Shown here: piece after piece, positions 17,894 through 26,060 of the stretch
How the letters are laid out: every line of letters begins with the position of its first letter
Numbering within the stretch: position 1 is the first letter of the stretch
DNA from: Hyphomicrobiales bacterium
Lineage (GTDB): Bacteria > Pseudomonadota > Alphaproteobacteria > Rhizobiales > Rhizobiaceae
Assembly (NCBI GenBank): GCA_900472485.1
Contig: UCII01000012.1
Coordinates: 336,802-400,801, forward strand
Direction of reading: 5' to 3'
Length of the DNA stretch: 64,000 bases
Made by a program: the position numbers and the translations under genes
Notes under the pieces: generated by a model
Seen by the model: only the letters and a program-made list of their open reading frames with translations
What the model was told of the DNA's origin: nothing
Databases searched by the model: none

Positions 17894-18065
17894 TGCCGTA
17901 TCCGCCCAAAATCTCCCTCTATTGCGTTAGGTCATTGCGGCGGTTTCGGCAAGCGTGATCCTTGAAGGCAGGACGCCCGGACCCGTGGTGCCGGGTCCGG
18001 GCGTCGAACCGATCTCCCGCACCTGCCAGAAACGAGAGATCGGATTCCTATGTTCGGGATAAGGA

Positions 18066-18641
18066 TCAGGCGGCGGCGGAGCGGTAGGGGCGTGTCGTGC
18101 GAGCCGGCTTCAGGGCGTTGCTCCACCACGTCAGCCGCGCAATCATGAGGACAAGCGATTTTCTGGCATCGAGCGGGTCTTCCAGCGTGCCATCCTCGGC
18201 AAATCTGCCCCAGGGATTGGCGAAGCTCACCGTATCGCGCACGGTGACCGTATGCAGTTCGGCAAAGACGAGCCGCAACTGTTCCACCGCGCGCAGGCCG
18301 CCGGAGATGCCGCCATAGGAGACGAAGGCGACGGGTTTGCCATGCCACGGCTCGTAGACGAGATCGAGCAGGAATTTCAGCGAGGCGGTGAAACTGTGAT
18401 TGTATTCGGGCGTGACGATAATGAAGGCATCGGCATCCGTAAGCCGCTCCGACAGGGCAGCGACGCCGGGATGCTCGCGATTGTGCGCGGAAGGCAGATC
18501 GAATTCGAGAGGATCGATCAGGTCGATGTCGATGAGCGGATAGTGCGCCAATTCGCGGGCGACCCAGTTGACCACCCGGTCGCACAGCCGGCCCGGGCGC
18601 GTGCTGCCATAGATGATCGCCAGCCGGGTTCTTTCTGTCAT
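18066..18641 (-). CDS. NADPH-dependent FMN reductase family protein
   Basis: A 191-residue flavodoxin-fold reductase. The FMN phosphate loop GSTRPGRLCDRVV (about residues 11-23), VTPEYNHSFTASLKFLLD (about 75-92) and FVSYGGISGGLRAVEQLR (about 105-122) are diagnostic. These enzymes reduce quinones, azo dyes or metals with NADPH. It faces a soxR gene, and its promoter carries a SoxR box in a 19-bp spacer, so induction by redox-cycling compounds is strongly suggested. Start ATG at 18641 with AGGAG upstream. Confidence 0.9.
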   Translation of the reverse strand: MTERTRLAIIYGSTRPGRLCDRVVNWVARELAHYPLIDIDLIDPLEFDLPSAHNREHPGVAALSERLTDADAFIIVTPEYNHSFTASLKFLLDLVYEPWHGKPVAFVSYGGISGGLRAVEQLRLVFAELHTVTVRDTVSFANPWGRFAEDGTLEDPLDARKSLVLMIARLTWWSNALKPARTTRPYRSAAA

Positions 18642-18675
18642 GTCTTGCTCCTGCTTTACGCGGTTTGGAGCCAGG

Positions 18676-18706
18676 GTTATAAAACCTCAAGTAAAGTTGA
18701 GGTCAA
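18676..18706 (-). promoter_or_regulatory. SoxR-controlled promoter with SoxR box
   Basis: Reading the minus strand, a -35 box TTGACC (18706-18701) and a -10 box TATAAC (18681-18676) are separated by 19 bases, the unusually long spacer typical of MerR-family promoters. Between and overlapping them lies CCTCAAGTAAAGTTGAGG (plus strand 18685-18702), which matches the SoxR operator with CCTCAA/TTGAGG arms. The promoter drives the FMN reductase gene and overlaps the soxR leader, so autoregulation is possible. Confidence 0.85.
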
Positions 18707-18714
18707 TAGCGAAA

Positions 18715-19179
18715 ATGGGAAAAATAGATCCGGCTCAATTTCCGAAGCTGCTGACGGTCGGTGAGGTGGCGGCGCGCAGCGGCGTGGCCGTATCGGCGCT
18801 GCATTTCTATGAGGCGAAAGGCCTGATCGAGAGCCATCGCAGCCGCGGCAACCAGCGGCGCTACCCCCGCGAAGTGCTGCGGCGAGTTTCCATCATCAAG
18901 GTGGCGCAACGCGTCGGTATTCCGCTTGCCGAGGTTCAGGCGGCTCTTCAATCGCTGCCGCAGGGGCGCACGCCGACGGCATCCGACTGGAAGGCCCTTT
19001 CGGAGCGGTGGAAGGATGATCTCGACGCCCGCATCAAGCGCCTGCAGGGACTTCGCGATCAGCTGGACAGCTGCATCGGCTGCGGCTGCCTTTCGCTCGA
19101 TAGCTGTCCCTTGCGCAATCCGTGGGATCAGCTTTCCGAAGAAGGCGCAGGCCCGCGGCTGCTCGATCCCGGAGAGTGA
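18715..19179 (+). CDS. soxR: redox-sensitive transcriptional activator SoxR
   Basis: A 154-residue MerR-family regulator. The HTH begins TVGEVAARSGVAVSALHFYE (about residues 12-31), a dimerisation helix follows, and the [2Fe-2S] cluster motif is CIGCGCLSLDSC (about 120-131), exactly C-x2-C-x-C-x5-C as in SoxR. Oxidation of the cluster by redox-active compounds activates target promoters. I start at the ATG at 18715 because the DNA-binding domain begins there; longer upstream frames overlap the operator. The only local target seen is the divergent FMN reductase; no soxS is present, as usual outside enterobacteria. Confidence 0.93.
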   Translation: MGKIDPAQFPKLLTVGEVAARSGVAVSALHFYEAKGLIESHRSRGNQRRYPREVLRRVSIIKVAQRVGIPLAEVQAALQSLPQGRTPTASDWKALSERWKDDLDARIKRLQGLRDQLDSCIGCGCLSLDSCPLRNPWDQLSEEGAGPRLLDPGE

Positions 19180-19188
19180 ATTGGCCGC

Positions 19189-20700
19189 TCAAGCGTGGAC
19201 GTGGCTCTCTGCCATATAGCTGTCGAGAGCTGCGGCTTCTTCCTTCGAAAGATAAAGACCCTTCTTGGAGCGGCGCCAGAGAACGTCTGCGGCACTATAG
19301 GCCCATTCCTGTTCTATCAGATAGCGCACTTCCGCCTCATAGAGATCGCTTCCGAAACAGCGGCCGAGGTCGGCGATCGTCTTTGCATTACCAAGGATCA
19401 TGGCGGCGCGCGTGCCGTAGCGGCGGATGAGGCGGCGGCCATGCGGATCGGCAAGGAAGGGATAGCGTGACTTCAGCTTGGAGACTTCGGCCTCATAGCC
19501 GCGAACCGGAAAGTCGCCGCCCGGCAACGAGCTCCCTGCGGTCCAAGGCGTGCCCTTGAGGCCGATGGCTTCGCCGATCTTTTCCAGCGCATGTTCGCTC
19601 AGGCGGCGATAGGTGGTGAGCTTGCCGCCGAAGACATTGAGCAGCGGTGCCTGGCCCTCTTCGCCCTCGACCTTCAGCACGTAATCGCGCGTCGCTTCCT
19701 GCGCTTTCGAGGCGCCATCGTCATAGAGCGGGCGGACGGCCGAATAGGTCCAGACGATATCCTCGGGCTTTACCGGCTCCTTGAAATATTCGCTGGCGGC
19801 GTTGCAGAGATAGGTGGTTTCGCCCTCGGTGATCTTCACATCCTTCGGATCGTCCTTGTAGTCACGATCCGTGGTGCCAATCAGCGTGAAATCCTGCTCG
19901 TAGGGAATGGCGAAGATGATGCGGTTGTCCGGGTTCTGGAAGAAATAGGCGCGCGGGTCATCGAACTTCTTGCGCACGACAATATGGCTGCCCTGAACGA
20001 GACGGACATTGTGCACCTGGTTCTTGCCGAACGTACCGGACAGGACCTGATCGACCCAGGGACCTGCGGCATTGACCAGCATGCGCGAACGAAACTCGCT
20101 CTTCTCGCCGTTGATCGTATTCTCCGTTTCGATCGCCCAGACCGCGCCTTCGCGCCGGGCCGAGACCACCTTCGTCCGCGGCATGATCGTTGCGCCGCGG
20201 TCTGCCGCATCGCGGGCATTCAATACCACCATGCGGGCATCATCCACCCAGCCGTCGGAATATTCGAAAGCCTTGGTGAAGAGCGCCTTCAGTGGCTTGC
20301 CCGCCGGATCCTTCTTCATGTCCAGCGTCGCGGTAGGGGGCAGCAGCTTTCGTCCGCCGAGGTGGTCGTAGAGGAAAAGGCCGAGGCGGATAAGCCAGGC
20401 CGGACGGATGCCGCCCTTATGATAAGGCAGGACGAAGCGCATCGGCCAGATGATGTGCGGCGCCATGGCCCAGAGCACCTCGCGCTCCATCAGCGATTCG
20501 CGCACGAGGCGGAATTCGTAATGTTCGAGGTAGCGCAGGCCGCCATGGATGAGCTTTGTGGCGCCCGACGACGTGCCGGAGGCGAAGTCGTTCATCTCAG
20601 CGAGCGCGACCTTGTAGCCGCGCCCAACGGCATCGCGGGCAATGCCGCAGCCATTGATGCCGCCGCCGATAACGAAAATATCGTAGACCTGCTCGCTCAC
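19189..20700 (-). CDS. glpD: glycerol-3-phosphate dehydrogenase (aerobic)
   Basis: A 503-residue FAD enzyme of the inner-membrane face that oxidises sn-glycerol 3-phosphate to dihydroxyacetone phosphate and passes electrons to quinone. The FAD-binding loop VIGGGINGCGIARDAVGRG is near residues 10-28, followed by the signature ASGTSSGATKLIHGGLRYLE (about 41-60). The C-terminal all-helical domain begins about residue 385. The gene lies 114 bases downstream of glpR on the same strand, with repeated CGAA motifs in the gap. Its 3' end is convergent with soxR, nine bases apart. Confidence 0.96.
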   Translation of the reverse strand: MSEQVYDIFVIGGGINGCGIARDAVGRGYKVALAEMNDFASGTSSGATKLIHGGLRYLEHYEFRLVRESLMEREVLWAMAPHIIWPMRFVLPYHKGGIRPAWLIRLGLFLYDHLGGRKLLPPTATLDMKKDPAGKPLKALFTKAFEYSDGWVDDARMVVLNARDAADRGATIMPRTKVVSARREGAVWAIETENTINGEKSEFRSRMLVNAAGPWVDQVLSGTFGKNQVHNVRLVQGSHIVVRKKFDDPRAYFFQNPDNRIIFAIPYEQDFTLIGTTDRDYKDDPKDVKITEGETTYLCNAASEYFKEPVKPEDIVWTYSAVRPLYDDGASKAQEATRDYVLKVEGEEGQAPLLNVFGGKLTTYRRLSEHALEKIGEAIGLKGTPWTAGSSLPGGDFPVRGYEAEVSKLKSRYPFLADPHGRRLIRRYGTRAAMILGNAKTIADLGRCFGSDLYEAEVRYLIEQEWAYSAADVLWRRSKKGLYLSKEEAAALDSYMAESHVHA

Positions 20701-20743
20701 CCGCCCCTCCGCAAAGGTCAGCCATCCCTTGAAGATGGAAAAT

Positions 20744-20789
20744 CGAAACTAATCCATCTAAAACGAAACAGATACGAATGTCAAACGAA
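20744..20789. promoter_or_regulatory. phased CGAA repeats upstream of glpD, probable GlpR operators
   Basis: CGAAA at 20744 and 20764, and CGAA at 20775 and 20786, recur in AT-rich sequence with spacings of 20, 11 and 11 bases, that is, on about the same face of the helix. DeoR/GlpR-type repressors bind repeats containing TTTCG(T/A)T. The arrangement between glpR and glpD suggests glpD repression by GlpR; this is inferred from pattern. Confidence 0.5.
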
Positions 20790-20814
20790 CGTTTTCTGAC
20801 GGAAAGTGCGCCGG

Positions 20815-21588
20815 TCAGGCCGATCTGCGAGCGGTTTCAACGAGATGGACGTCATGTTCCGCGGCGATGGAGCGTACGGATTCGATACTGCATTCGTCGG
20901 TGACGAAGGTGTGGACTTGCGAGAGATGACCAATGCGAACCGGGGCGGTTCGTTCGAACTTGGTGCTGTCGGCAACGAGTATGACATGCCGGGCGTTGGC
21001 GATGATGGCCTGCGCGACTTTCACTTCGCGAAAGTCGAAATCCAGAAGCGCGCCGTCGGGATCGATCGCCGAGGCGCCGATGACGGCATAATCCACCTTG
21101 AACTGCTTGATGAAATCGACGGCAGCCTCGCCGACGATGCCGCCATCCGAGCCGCGCACGACACCGCCGGAAATGACGACCTCGATGGAGGGGAAAATGC
21201 GCAACTTGTTGGCAACGTTGATATTATTGGTGATGACCATCAGTTCGTGATGGCCAAGAAGCGCCTCGCCGACGGCTTCCGTCGTCGTGCCGATATTGAT
21301 GAAAAGCGAGCTATTGTTGGGGATCAGGTTTGCTGCGGCGCGGCCGATCGCCTGCTTTTCGGGCGCGGCAATAGACCGTCTCGCCTCATATTTCACGTTC
21401 TCGGTTCCGCCGGGAAAGATTGCGCCGCCATGCACGCGCGATAGCACGCGCCCGTCGCAGAGATCGTTCAGATCCTTGCGGATGGTTTGCGGCGTGACCG
21501 AGAAACGCAACGCGAGTTCCTCCACAAGCACTCGCCCCTCCGCCTTGGCGATGTCGAGGATCTCTGTCTGACGCCCGGACAGGAACAT
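20815..21588 (-). CDS. glpR: DeoR/GlpR family transcriptional regulator
   Basis: A 257-residue DeoR-type repressor. The N-terminal winged HTH includes VTPQTIRKDLNDLCDGRVLS (about residues 31-50) and the DeoR hallmark RVHGGAIFP (about 51-59). The C-terminal sugar-phosphate sensor domain has FINIGTTTEAVGEAL (about 95-109) and VISGGVVRGSDGGIVG. Placement just upstream of glpD supports a role as glycerol 3-phosphate repressor. TTCG repeats near its own start (21593-21618) point to autoregulation. Confidence 0.88.
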   Translation of the reverse strand: MFLSGRQTEILDIAKAEGRVLVEELALRFSVTPQTIRKDLNDLCDGRVLSRVHGGAIFPGGTENVKYEARRSIAAPEKQAIGRAAANLIPNNSSLFINIGTTTEAVGEALLGHHELMVITNNINVANKLRIFPSIEVVISGGVVRGSDGGIVGEAAVDFIKQFKVDYAVIGASAIDPDGALLDFDFREVKVAQAIIANARHVILVADSTKFERTAPVRIGHLSQVHTFVTDECSIESVRSIAAEHDVHLVETARRSA

Positions 21589-21592
21589 GGTT

Positions 21593-21618
21593 TTCGCTCC
21601 CTTTCTTTCGTTTTTTCG
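21593..21618. promoter_or_regulatory. TTCG repeats at the glpR start
   Basis: TTCG occurs at 21593, 21607 and 21615 in a T-rich stretch directly upstream of glpR. It is the complement of the CGAA repeats before glpD. Together they fit operators for the same regulator. Weak evidence on its own. Confidence 0.35.
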
Positions 21619-21685
21619 TCATCATATGGTAAAGTGAAAATTCCGCAATTACCGGCGCGCGAATAGTGCGATTGGGGAGGTTATC

Positions 21686-22456
21686 GTGTTTCATCCGAAG
21701 CTATTCGAAAATCGCAACGTCGTGGTCACCGGCGCCGGCCGCGGCATCGGGCTGGAGGTCGCGCGCCAATTTCTCGATTGCGGCGCCCATGTCCTTGTCC
21801 ATATCGGCCGCGATGCCGGGCGCGATTTGCCTGATTTCCTGATGGAAGCGGAGGCTGATCGCCGCGCCTTCCTGATCGCCGGTGATTTCGCAGCCGGCAA
21901 TGGCACACGCGATTTCGTCAGCGCCGCCGGGGAGCGCTTCGACCGTATCGACGTGCTGGTCAACAATGCCGGCACCATGGTGGGGCGCTTTCCTGCCGGC
22001 GAACTAACGGACGAGCAATACGAGCAGATCGTTCATCTCAATCAAACTTCCGTCATGGAGGTGACGAGAGGGCTGTTGCCGCTGCTGCGGGCACCCGGGC
22101 GGGCGGCGATCGTCAACACGGTTTCGATCTCCGCGCTGACCGGCGGCAGCCCAGGATCGGCGATCTATTCCGCCTCGAAAGCCTTTGTCACAACCTACTC
22201 GAAAGCGCTGGCGCGCGAGCTGGCGCCTGACGGCATCCGGGTGAATTGCGTCTCCCCCGGCACGATCGCGACCGATTTTCATGAGCGTTATTCCTCGAGA
22301 GAGAAGCTGGAGCAGACGCGCAAATCGATCCCGCTTCAGCGCCTGGGAACCCCCGAAGATTGCGCGCCCGCCTATCTCTTTCTCGCAGCGCCCCTGCTTT
22401 CCGGCTACATCACCGGGCAGGTCATCGAGATCAATGGTGGGCAGCTTATCTGCTGA
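21686..22456 (+). CDS. short-chain dehydrogenase/reductase (SDR)
   Basis: A 256-residue classical SDR. The cofactor motif TGAGRGIG is near residues 16-23, NNAG near 92-95, the active-site Ser near 148 (VSISALTG) and YSASK near 163-167. The C-terminal GYITGQVIEINGGQ is typical of this family. Residues after the first strand do not clearly separate NAD from NADP use. GTG start at 21686 with GGGGAGG six bases upstream. It is divergent from glpR with a 97-base gap. Substrate unknown; it may be unrelated to glycerol metabolism. Confidence 0.9.
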   Translation: MFHPKLFENRNVVVTGAGRGIGLEVARQFLDCGAHVLVHIGRDAGRDLPDFLMEAEADRRAFLIAGDFAAGNGTRDFVSAAGERFDRIDVLVNNAGTMVGRFPAGELTDEQYEQIVHLNQTSVMEVTRGLLPLLRAPGRAAIVNTVSISALTGGSPGSAIYSASKAFVTTYSKALARELAPDGIRVNCVSPGTIATDFHERYSSREKLEQTRKSIPLQRLGTPEDCAPAYLFLAAPLLSGYITGQVIEINGGQLIC

Positions 22457-22558
22457 TAAAACGGACCTTTTTTGGTTTTCCGCGTCTTTTTTGAATCAGC
22501 TTCTGATTTGATAATATTATAACCATTCCCTGGGGGAATTCTTATTAGAGGCTGTGAT

Positions 22559-22897
22559 ATGTCGTCGTCTCTACCGCAGGGCGGTGCAGCGGAACGTGAT
22601 GTTGAGGAAATGACCGACAGGGCGCGGAAGGCGAGCGCCCTGCTGAAAGCGCTATCGCATGAGACCCGCCTGGCAATTCTCTTCATGCTTGCCAAGCACG
22701 AAAAAACGGTGATGGAGCTCGAGGCTCTTCTTGATCTGCCCCAGGCTGTCGTTTCGCAGCATCTGGCGCGCCTTCGTCTGGACAAGCTGGTGGATACGCG
22801 CCGCGAAGGACGTCTCATCCATTATGCCGTTGCGCGGTCGGAAATCTGCGCCGTCGTCGATTCGCTGCAGAAGGCTTTCTGTCAGACCGATCGTTGA
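22559..22897 (+). CDS. ArsR family transcriptional regulator
   Basis: A 112-residue winged-HTH protein of the ArsR/SmtB family. LKALSHETRLAILFMLAKHE (about residues 29-48) and LPQAVVSQHLARLRLDKLVD (about 60-79) are the helix-turn-helix region, followed by a beta wing RREGRLIHYAV. The DNA-binding motif lacks the metal-binding Cys pair ELCVCDL of ArsR; here it is ELEALLDL. It may therefore sense something other than arsenic, like the sulfur- or redox-responsive branch (a single Cys at about 99 and one at 108 remain). Target unknown. Confidence 0.85.
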   Translation: MSSSLPQGGAAERDVEEMTDRARKASALLKALSHETRLAILFMLAKHEKTVMELEALLDLPQAVVSQHLARLRLDKLVDTRREGRLIHYAVARSEICAVVDSLQKAFCQTDR

Positions 22898-22967
22898 TCC
22901 CTGAAACCGCTTTGCATGTTGCGCTCGCCATGCTGCCGGTCTAACTCTTTCGTTGCGGGAGAGCGGG

Positions 22968-23864
22968 ATGATCGACAAGCTGGAATTCTTCATAGCGCTG
23001 GCCAATCAGAAGCATTTTGGCCGCGCCGCGGAAGAATGCGGCGTGACGCAGCCGACCCTGTCTGCGGCGATCCGCCAGCTGGAGGACCAGCTCGGCGTGA
23101 TGCTTGTCAGCCGTGGTTCGCGCTTTCAGGGACTGACGCCCGAGGGCCAGCGTGTCTTGGAATGGGCTCGCCGCATCGTCGGCGACAGCCGCACTATGCG
23201 CGAGGAGATGCGGGCTGCGCGCAAGGGCCTTGCCGGCCATATTCGGATCGCCGCCATTCCGACGGCGCTTGCCATGGTGCAGAAAATCACCACGCCTTTC
23301 CAGGAAAGACACCCGGACGTCACCTTCTCCATTTTATCGCGCAATTCGCTGCAGGTTCTGAGCCTGCTGGAAAATCTCGAGATCGATGCCGGCATTACCT
23401 ATCTGGAAAACGAGCCGCTCGGCCGCGTCACCAGCGTGCCGCTCTATGCCGAGCGCTATCACCTCATCACCGCGGCAGGCAGCCCGTTTTCCGAGCGTGA
23501 GACGGTCACCTGGAAAGAGGTCGGCGATCTTCGGCTTTGTCTATTGACTGCCGACATGCAGAATCGCCGCATCATCAACCGGCACCTTGCCGAAGCAGGC
23601 GCAACGGCCAAGCCGACGCTGGAATCCAATTCGATGATCGTGCTGTTTTCGCATGTGCAGACCGGGCGCTGGGCGAGCATCATGCCAAAGAATATCGCCG
23701 ATTCATTCGGTTTTCCGGCGGATATTCATAAGATCCCGATCACGGAGCCTGACGCCGAGCATCTTGTCGGCCTGGTCGCCACACATCGCGAACCCTTTAC
23801 GCCGCTCGTGTCTGCCTTGTTGCACGAGGCGAGATTGCTCGCGGAAGAGAATAAAAATCGATAG
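22968..23864 (+). CDS. LysR family regulator upstream of formate dehydrogenase genes
   Basis: A 298-residue LysR-type regulator: HTH AAEECGVTQPTLSAAIRQLE (about residues 21-40), then the effector domain with IRIAAIPTALAMVQKITTPF (about 88-107). It resembles the CbbR/CysB-type fold family seen before fds operons in alphaproteobacteria. I start at the ATG at 22968, behind GGGAGAGCGGG; an in-frame TTG at 22953 is less likely. It lies 158 bases upstream of fdsG on the same strand, so it is a good candidate for the operon's regulator, sensing formate or a related acid. Confidence 0.85.
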   Translation: MIDKLEFFIALANQKHFGRAAEECGVTQPTLSAAIRQLEDQLGVMLVSRGSRFQGLTPEGQRVLEWARRIVGDSRTMREEMRAARKGLAGHIRIAAIPTALAMVQKITTPFQERHPDVTFSILSRNSLQVLSLLENLEIDAGITYLENEPLGRVTSVPLYAERYHLITAAGSPFSERETVTWKEVGDLRLCLLTADMQNRRIINRHLAEAGATAKPTLESNSMIVLFSHVQTGRWASIMPKNIADSFGFPADIHKIPITEPDAEHLVGLVATHREPFTPLVSALLHEARLLAEENKNR

Positions 23865-24022
23865 AAAATTCCTATCGAATGACGGGACTGCCTTATTGAT
23901 CCTTAGCCCTCTCCCTGCGAGCTTATCGTTGCGGCGCGTCGATCGCGCGCCAGGAGGAAATGCCGCATAGGTTTCGCGAAGATTCGCCTTCGATCTTCGG
24001 AGCTATGCGCGGGAGGCTGCTA

Positions 24023-24502
24023 ATGAGTTTGAATCAGGCCGCGGGCGATATCGCAACCCGGGCCGGCACCATCATCGATAGCATGAAATCGATGGAGGGG
24101 CCGCTTTTGCCGATCCTGCACGGGATTCAGGACGAGTTCGGCTATGTACCGCAGGATGCGCTGCCGCTAATCGCCAAGGCGTTGAACCTCTCGCGCGCCG
24201 AAGTGCATGGCGTCATGACCTTCTATCATGACTATCGCGATCATCCTGCCGGCCGGCATGTTCTGAAGCTCTGTCGCGCCGAGGCCTGTCAGTCGACGGG
24301 AGGCGATGCGCTTGCCGAGCGTATCAAGGAGCTCCTGGGCATCGATTTCCATCAGACCACGCTCGATGGCAGCGTGACGCTGGAGCCGGTCTATTGTCTC
24401 GGGCTTTGCGCTTGCGCGCCGGCTGCGATGCTCGACGGCGAACTCTATGGACGGCTCGACGACGAAAGCGCGGACGACCTCGTGAAGGAGGCGCGCCAAT
24501 GA
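24023..24502 (+). CDS. fdsG: NAD-dependent formate dehydrogenase gamma subunit
   Basis: A 159-residue NuoE-like protein with a thioredoxin-like [2Fe-2S] fold. The four cluster cysteines are in CRAEACQSTGG (about residues 86-96) and YCLGLCACAP (about 126-135). It is part of the soluble molybdenum formate dehydrogenase FdsABG and passes electrons toward FMN in FdsB. The ATG at 24023 follows GGGAGG; longer frames upstream lack family similarity. Its stop overlaps the fdsB start (ATGA). Confidence 0.94.
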   Translation: MSLNQAAGDIATRAGTIIDSMKSMEGPLLPILHGIQDEFGYVPQDALPLIAKALNLSRAEVHGVMTFYHDYRDHPAGRHVLKLCRAEACQSTGGDALAERIKELLGIDFHQTTLDGSVTLEPVYCLGLCACAPAAMLDGELYGRLDDESADDLVKEARQ

Positions 24503-26055
24503 CCCTCACCATCTATATTCCCCGCGATGCGGCCGCCCTTTCGCTTGGTGCGGAAAAAGTGGCGAAATCGGTCGCGCAGGAAATCGCCAAGCGCGGGCTC
24601 GATGCGCGCATCGTGCGCAACGGCTCGCGCGGCATGTTCTGGCTTGAGCCCCTGGTCGAAGTCGAGATTGGCGGTAAGCGCATCGGCTATGGACCGGTGA
24701 AGGCAAAGGATGTCGCGGCGCTCTTTGACGCCGAGCTCGCCGAAGGTGGCGCGCATCCGCTCTGTCTTGGGGAGGTGGAAAACCTCCCATTCCTCAAAGA
24801 ACAGACCCGCCTGACCTTCGCCCGCTGCGGCATTACCGACCCGCTTTCGCTGCAGGATTATGAAGCCCATGGCGGCCTGAAGGGGCTTCGCCGCGCCATC
24901 GATATGGCGGCTGGCGATATCGTCAAGGAAGTCACCGATTCCGGCCTGCGCGGCCGCGGCGGTGCAGGCTTCCCGACCGGCATCAAATGGAAGACGGTGC
25001 TCGATGCGCCAGGGACACGCAAATACATCGTCTGCAACGCCGACGAGGGCGATAGCGGCACTTTCGCCGACCGGATGATCATGGAGGGCGATCCCTTCGT
25101 GCTGATCGAAGGCATGGCGATTGCAGGCCTCGCGACGGGTGCGACCAAGGGCTTCGTCTATACGCGCTCGGAATATCCGCATGCGATTGCCGCGATGATT
25201 GAAGCGGTGGAGATCGCGCGCAAGGCCGGCATTCTCGGCGCCTCGGTTCTGGGTTCCGGCAAGGCCTTCGATATGGAAATTCGCACCGGTGCGGGCGCCT
25301 ATGTCTGCGGCGAGGAAACGGCGCTCTTGAACAGCCTCGAGGGCAAGCGCGGCATCGTACGCGCCAAGCCGCCTCTGCCGGCGCATAAGGGGCTGTTTGG
25401 CTGCCCCACCGTCATCAACAATGTCATCTCGCTTGCCTCGGTCCCCATCATCATGGACAAGGGCGCTGCCTTCTATCGTGATTTCGGCATGGGTCGGTCG
25501 CGCGGCACGATCCCGCTGCAGATCGCCGGCAACGTCAAGCATGGCGGCCTTTATGAGACGGCCTTCGGCCTTTCGCTCGGCGATATCGTCGACAGGATCG
25601 GCGGCGGCACGGCGACGGGACGGCCGGTGAAGGCGGTGCAGGTGGGCGGGCCGCTCGGCGCGTACTTCCCGCGTGCGCTGTTCGACACGCCATTCGATTA
25701 TGAGGCCTTCGCGGCGAAGGACGGTCTCATCGGCCATGCCGGCATTGTCGTTTTCGACGATACCGCCGACATGCTGAAACAGGCGCGGTTCGCGATGGAA
25801 TTCTGTGCCGTCGAAAGTTGCGGCAAGTGCACTCCCTGTCGCATCGGCTCGACACGCGGCGTCGAGACGGCCGACAAGATCGCACAAGGGATCGAGCCCG
25901 AGAAGAACCGGGTTCTGCTTGCCGATCTCTGCAACACGATGAAGTTCGGTTCACTTTGCGCGCTCGGCGGCTTCACGCCCTATCCCGTCATGAGCGCGAT
26001 GACCCATTTCCCGGAGGATTTTTCTCCGGCTCCCTTGATTGAAGCGGCGGAGTAA
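24499..26055 (+). CDS. fdsB: NAD-dependent formate dehydrogenase beta subunit
   Basis: A 518-residue NuoF-like flavoprotein that reduces NAD+. After a thioredoxin-like N-terminal domain (about 1-120), the FMN/NAD site is shown by LRGRGGAGFPTGIKWKTV (about 151-168) and CNADEGDSGTFADR, and GAYVCGEETALLNSLEGKRG (about 266-285). The [4Fe-4S] cluster cysteines are in ESCGKCTPCRIG (about 437-448) and the later C near 479 (GSLCALGG at about 484). It starts within the fdsG stop and is followed by fdsA six bases after its own stop. Confidence 0.95.
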   Translation: MTLTIYIPRDAAALSLGAEKVAKSVAQEIAKRGLDARIVRNGSRGMFWLEPLVEVEIGGKRIGYGPVKAKDVAALFDAELAEGGAHPLCLGEVENLPFLKEQTRLTFARCGITDPLSLQDYEAHGGLKGLRRAIDMAAGDIVKEVTDSGLRGRGGAGFPTGIKWKTVLDAPGTRKYIVCNADEGDSGTFADRMIMEGDPFVLIEGMAIAGLATGATKGFVYTRSEYPHAIAAMIEAVEIARKAGILGASVLGSGKAFDMEIRTGAGAYVCGEETALLNSLEGKRGIVRAKPPLPAHKGLFGCPTVINNVISLASVPIIMDKGAAFYRDFGMGRSRGTIPLQIAGNVKHGGLYETAFGLSLGDIVDRIGGGTATGRPVKAVQVGGPLGAYFPRALFDTPFDYEAFAAKDGLIGHAGIVVFDDTADMLKQARFAMEFCAVESCGKCTPCRIGSTRGVETADKIAQGIEPEKNRVLLADLCNTMKFGSLCALGGFTPYPVMSAMTHFPEDFSPAPLIEAAE

Positions 26056-26060
26056 GATCC

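Noticed and set aside
19591..20799. Open frame of about 400 codons antisense to glpD
   Set aside because: Mirror of the glpD coding frame; no ribosome site and no domain.
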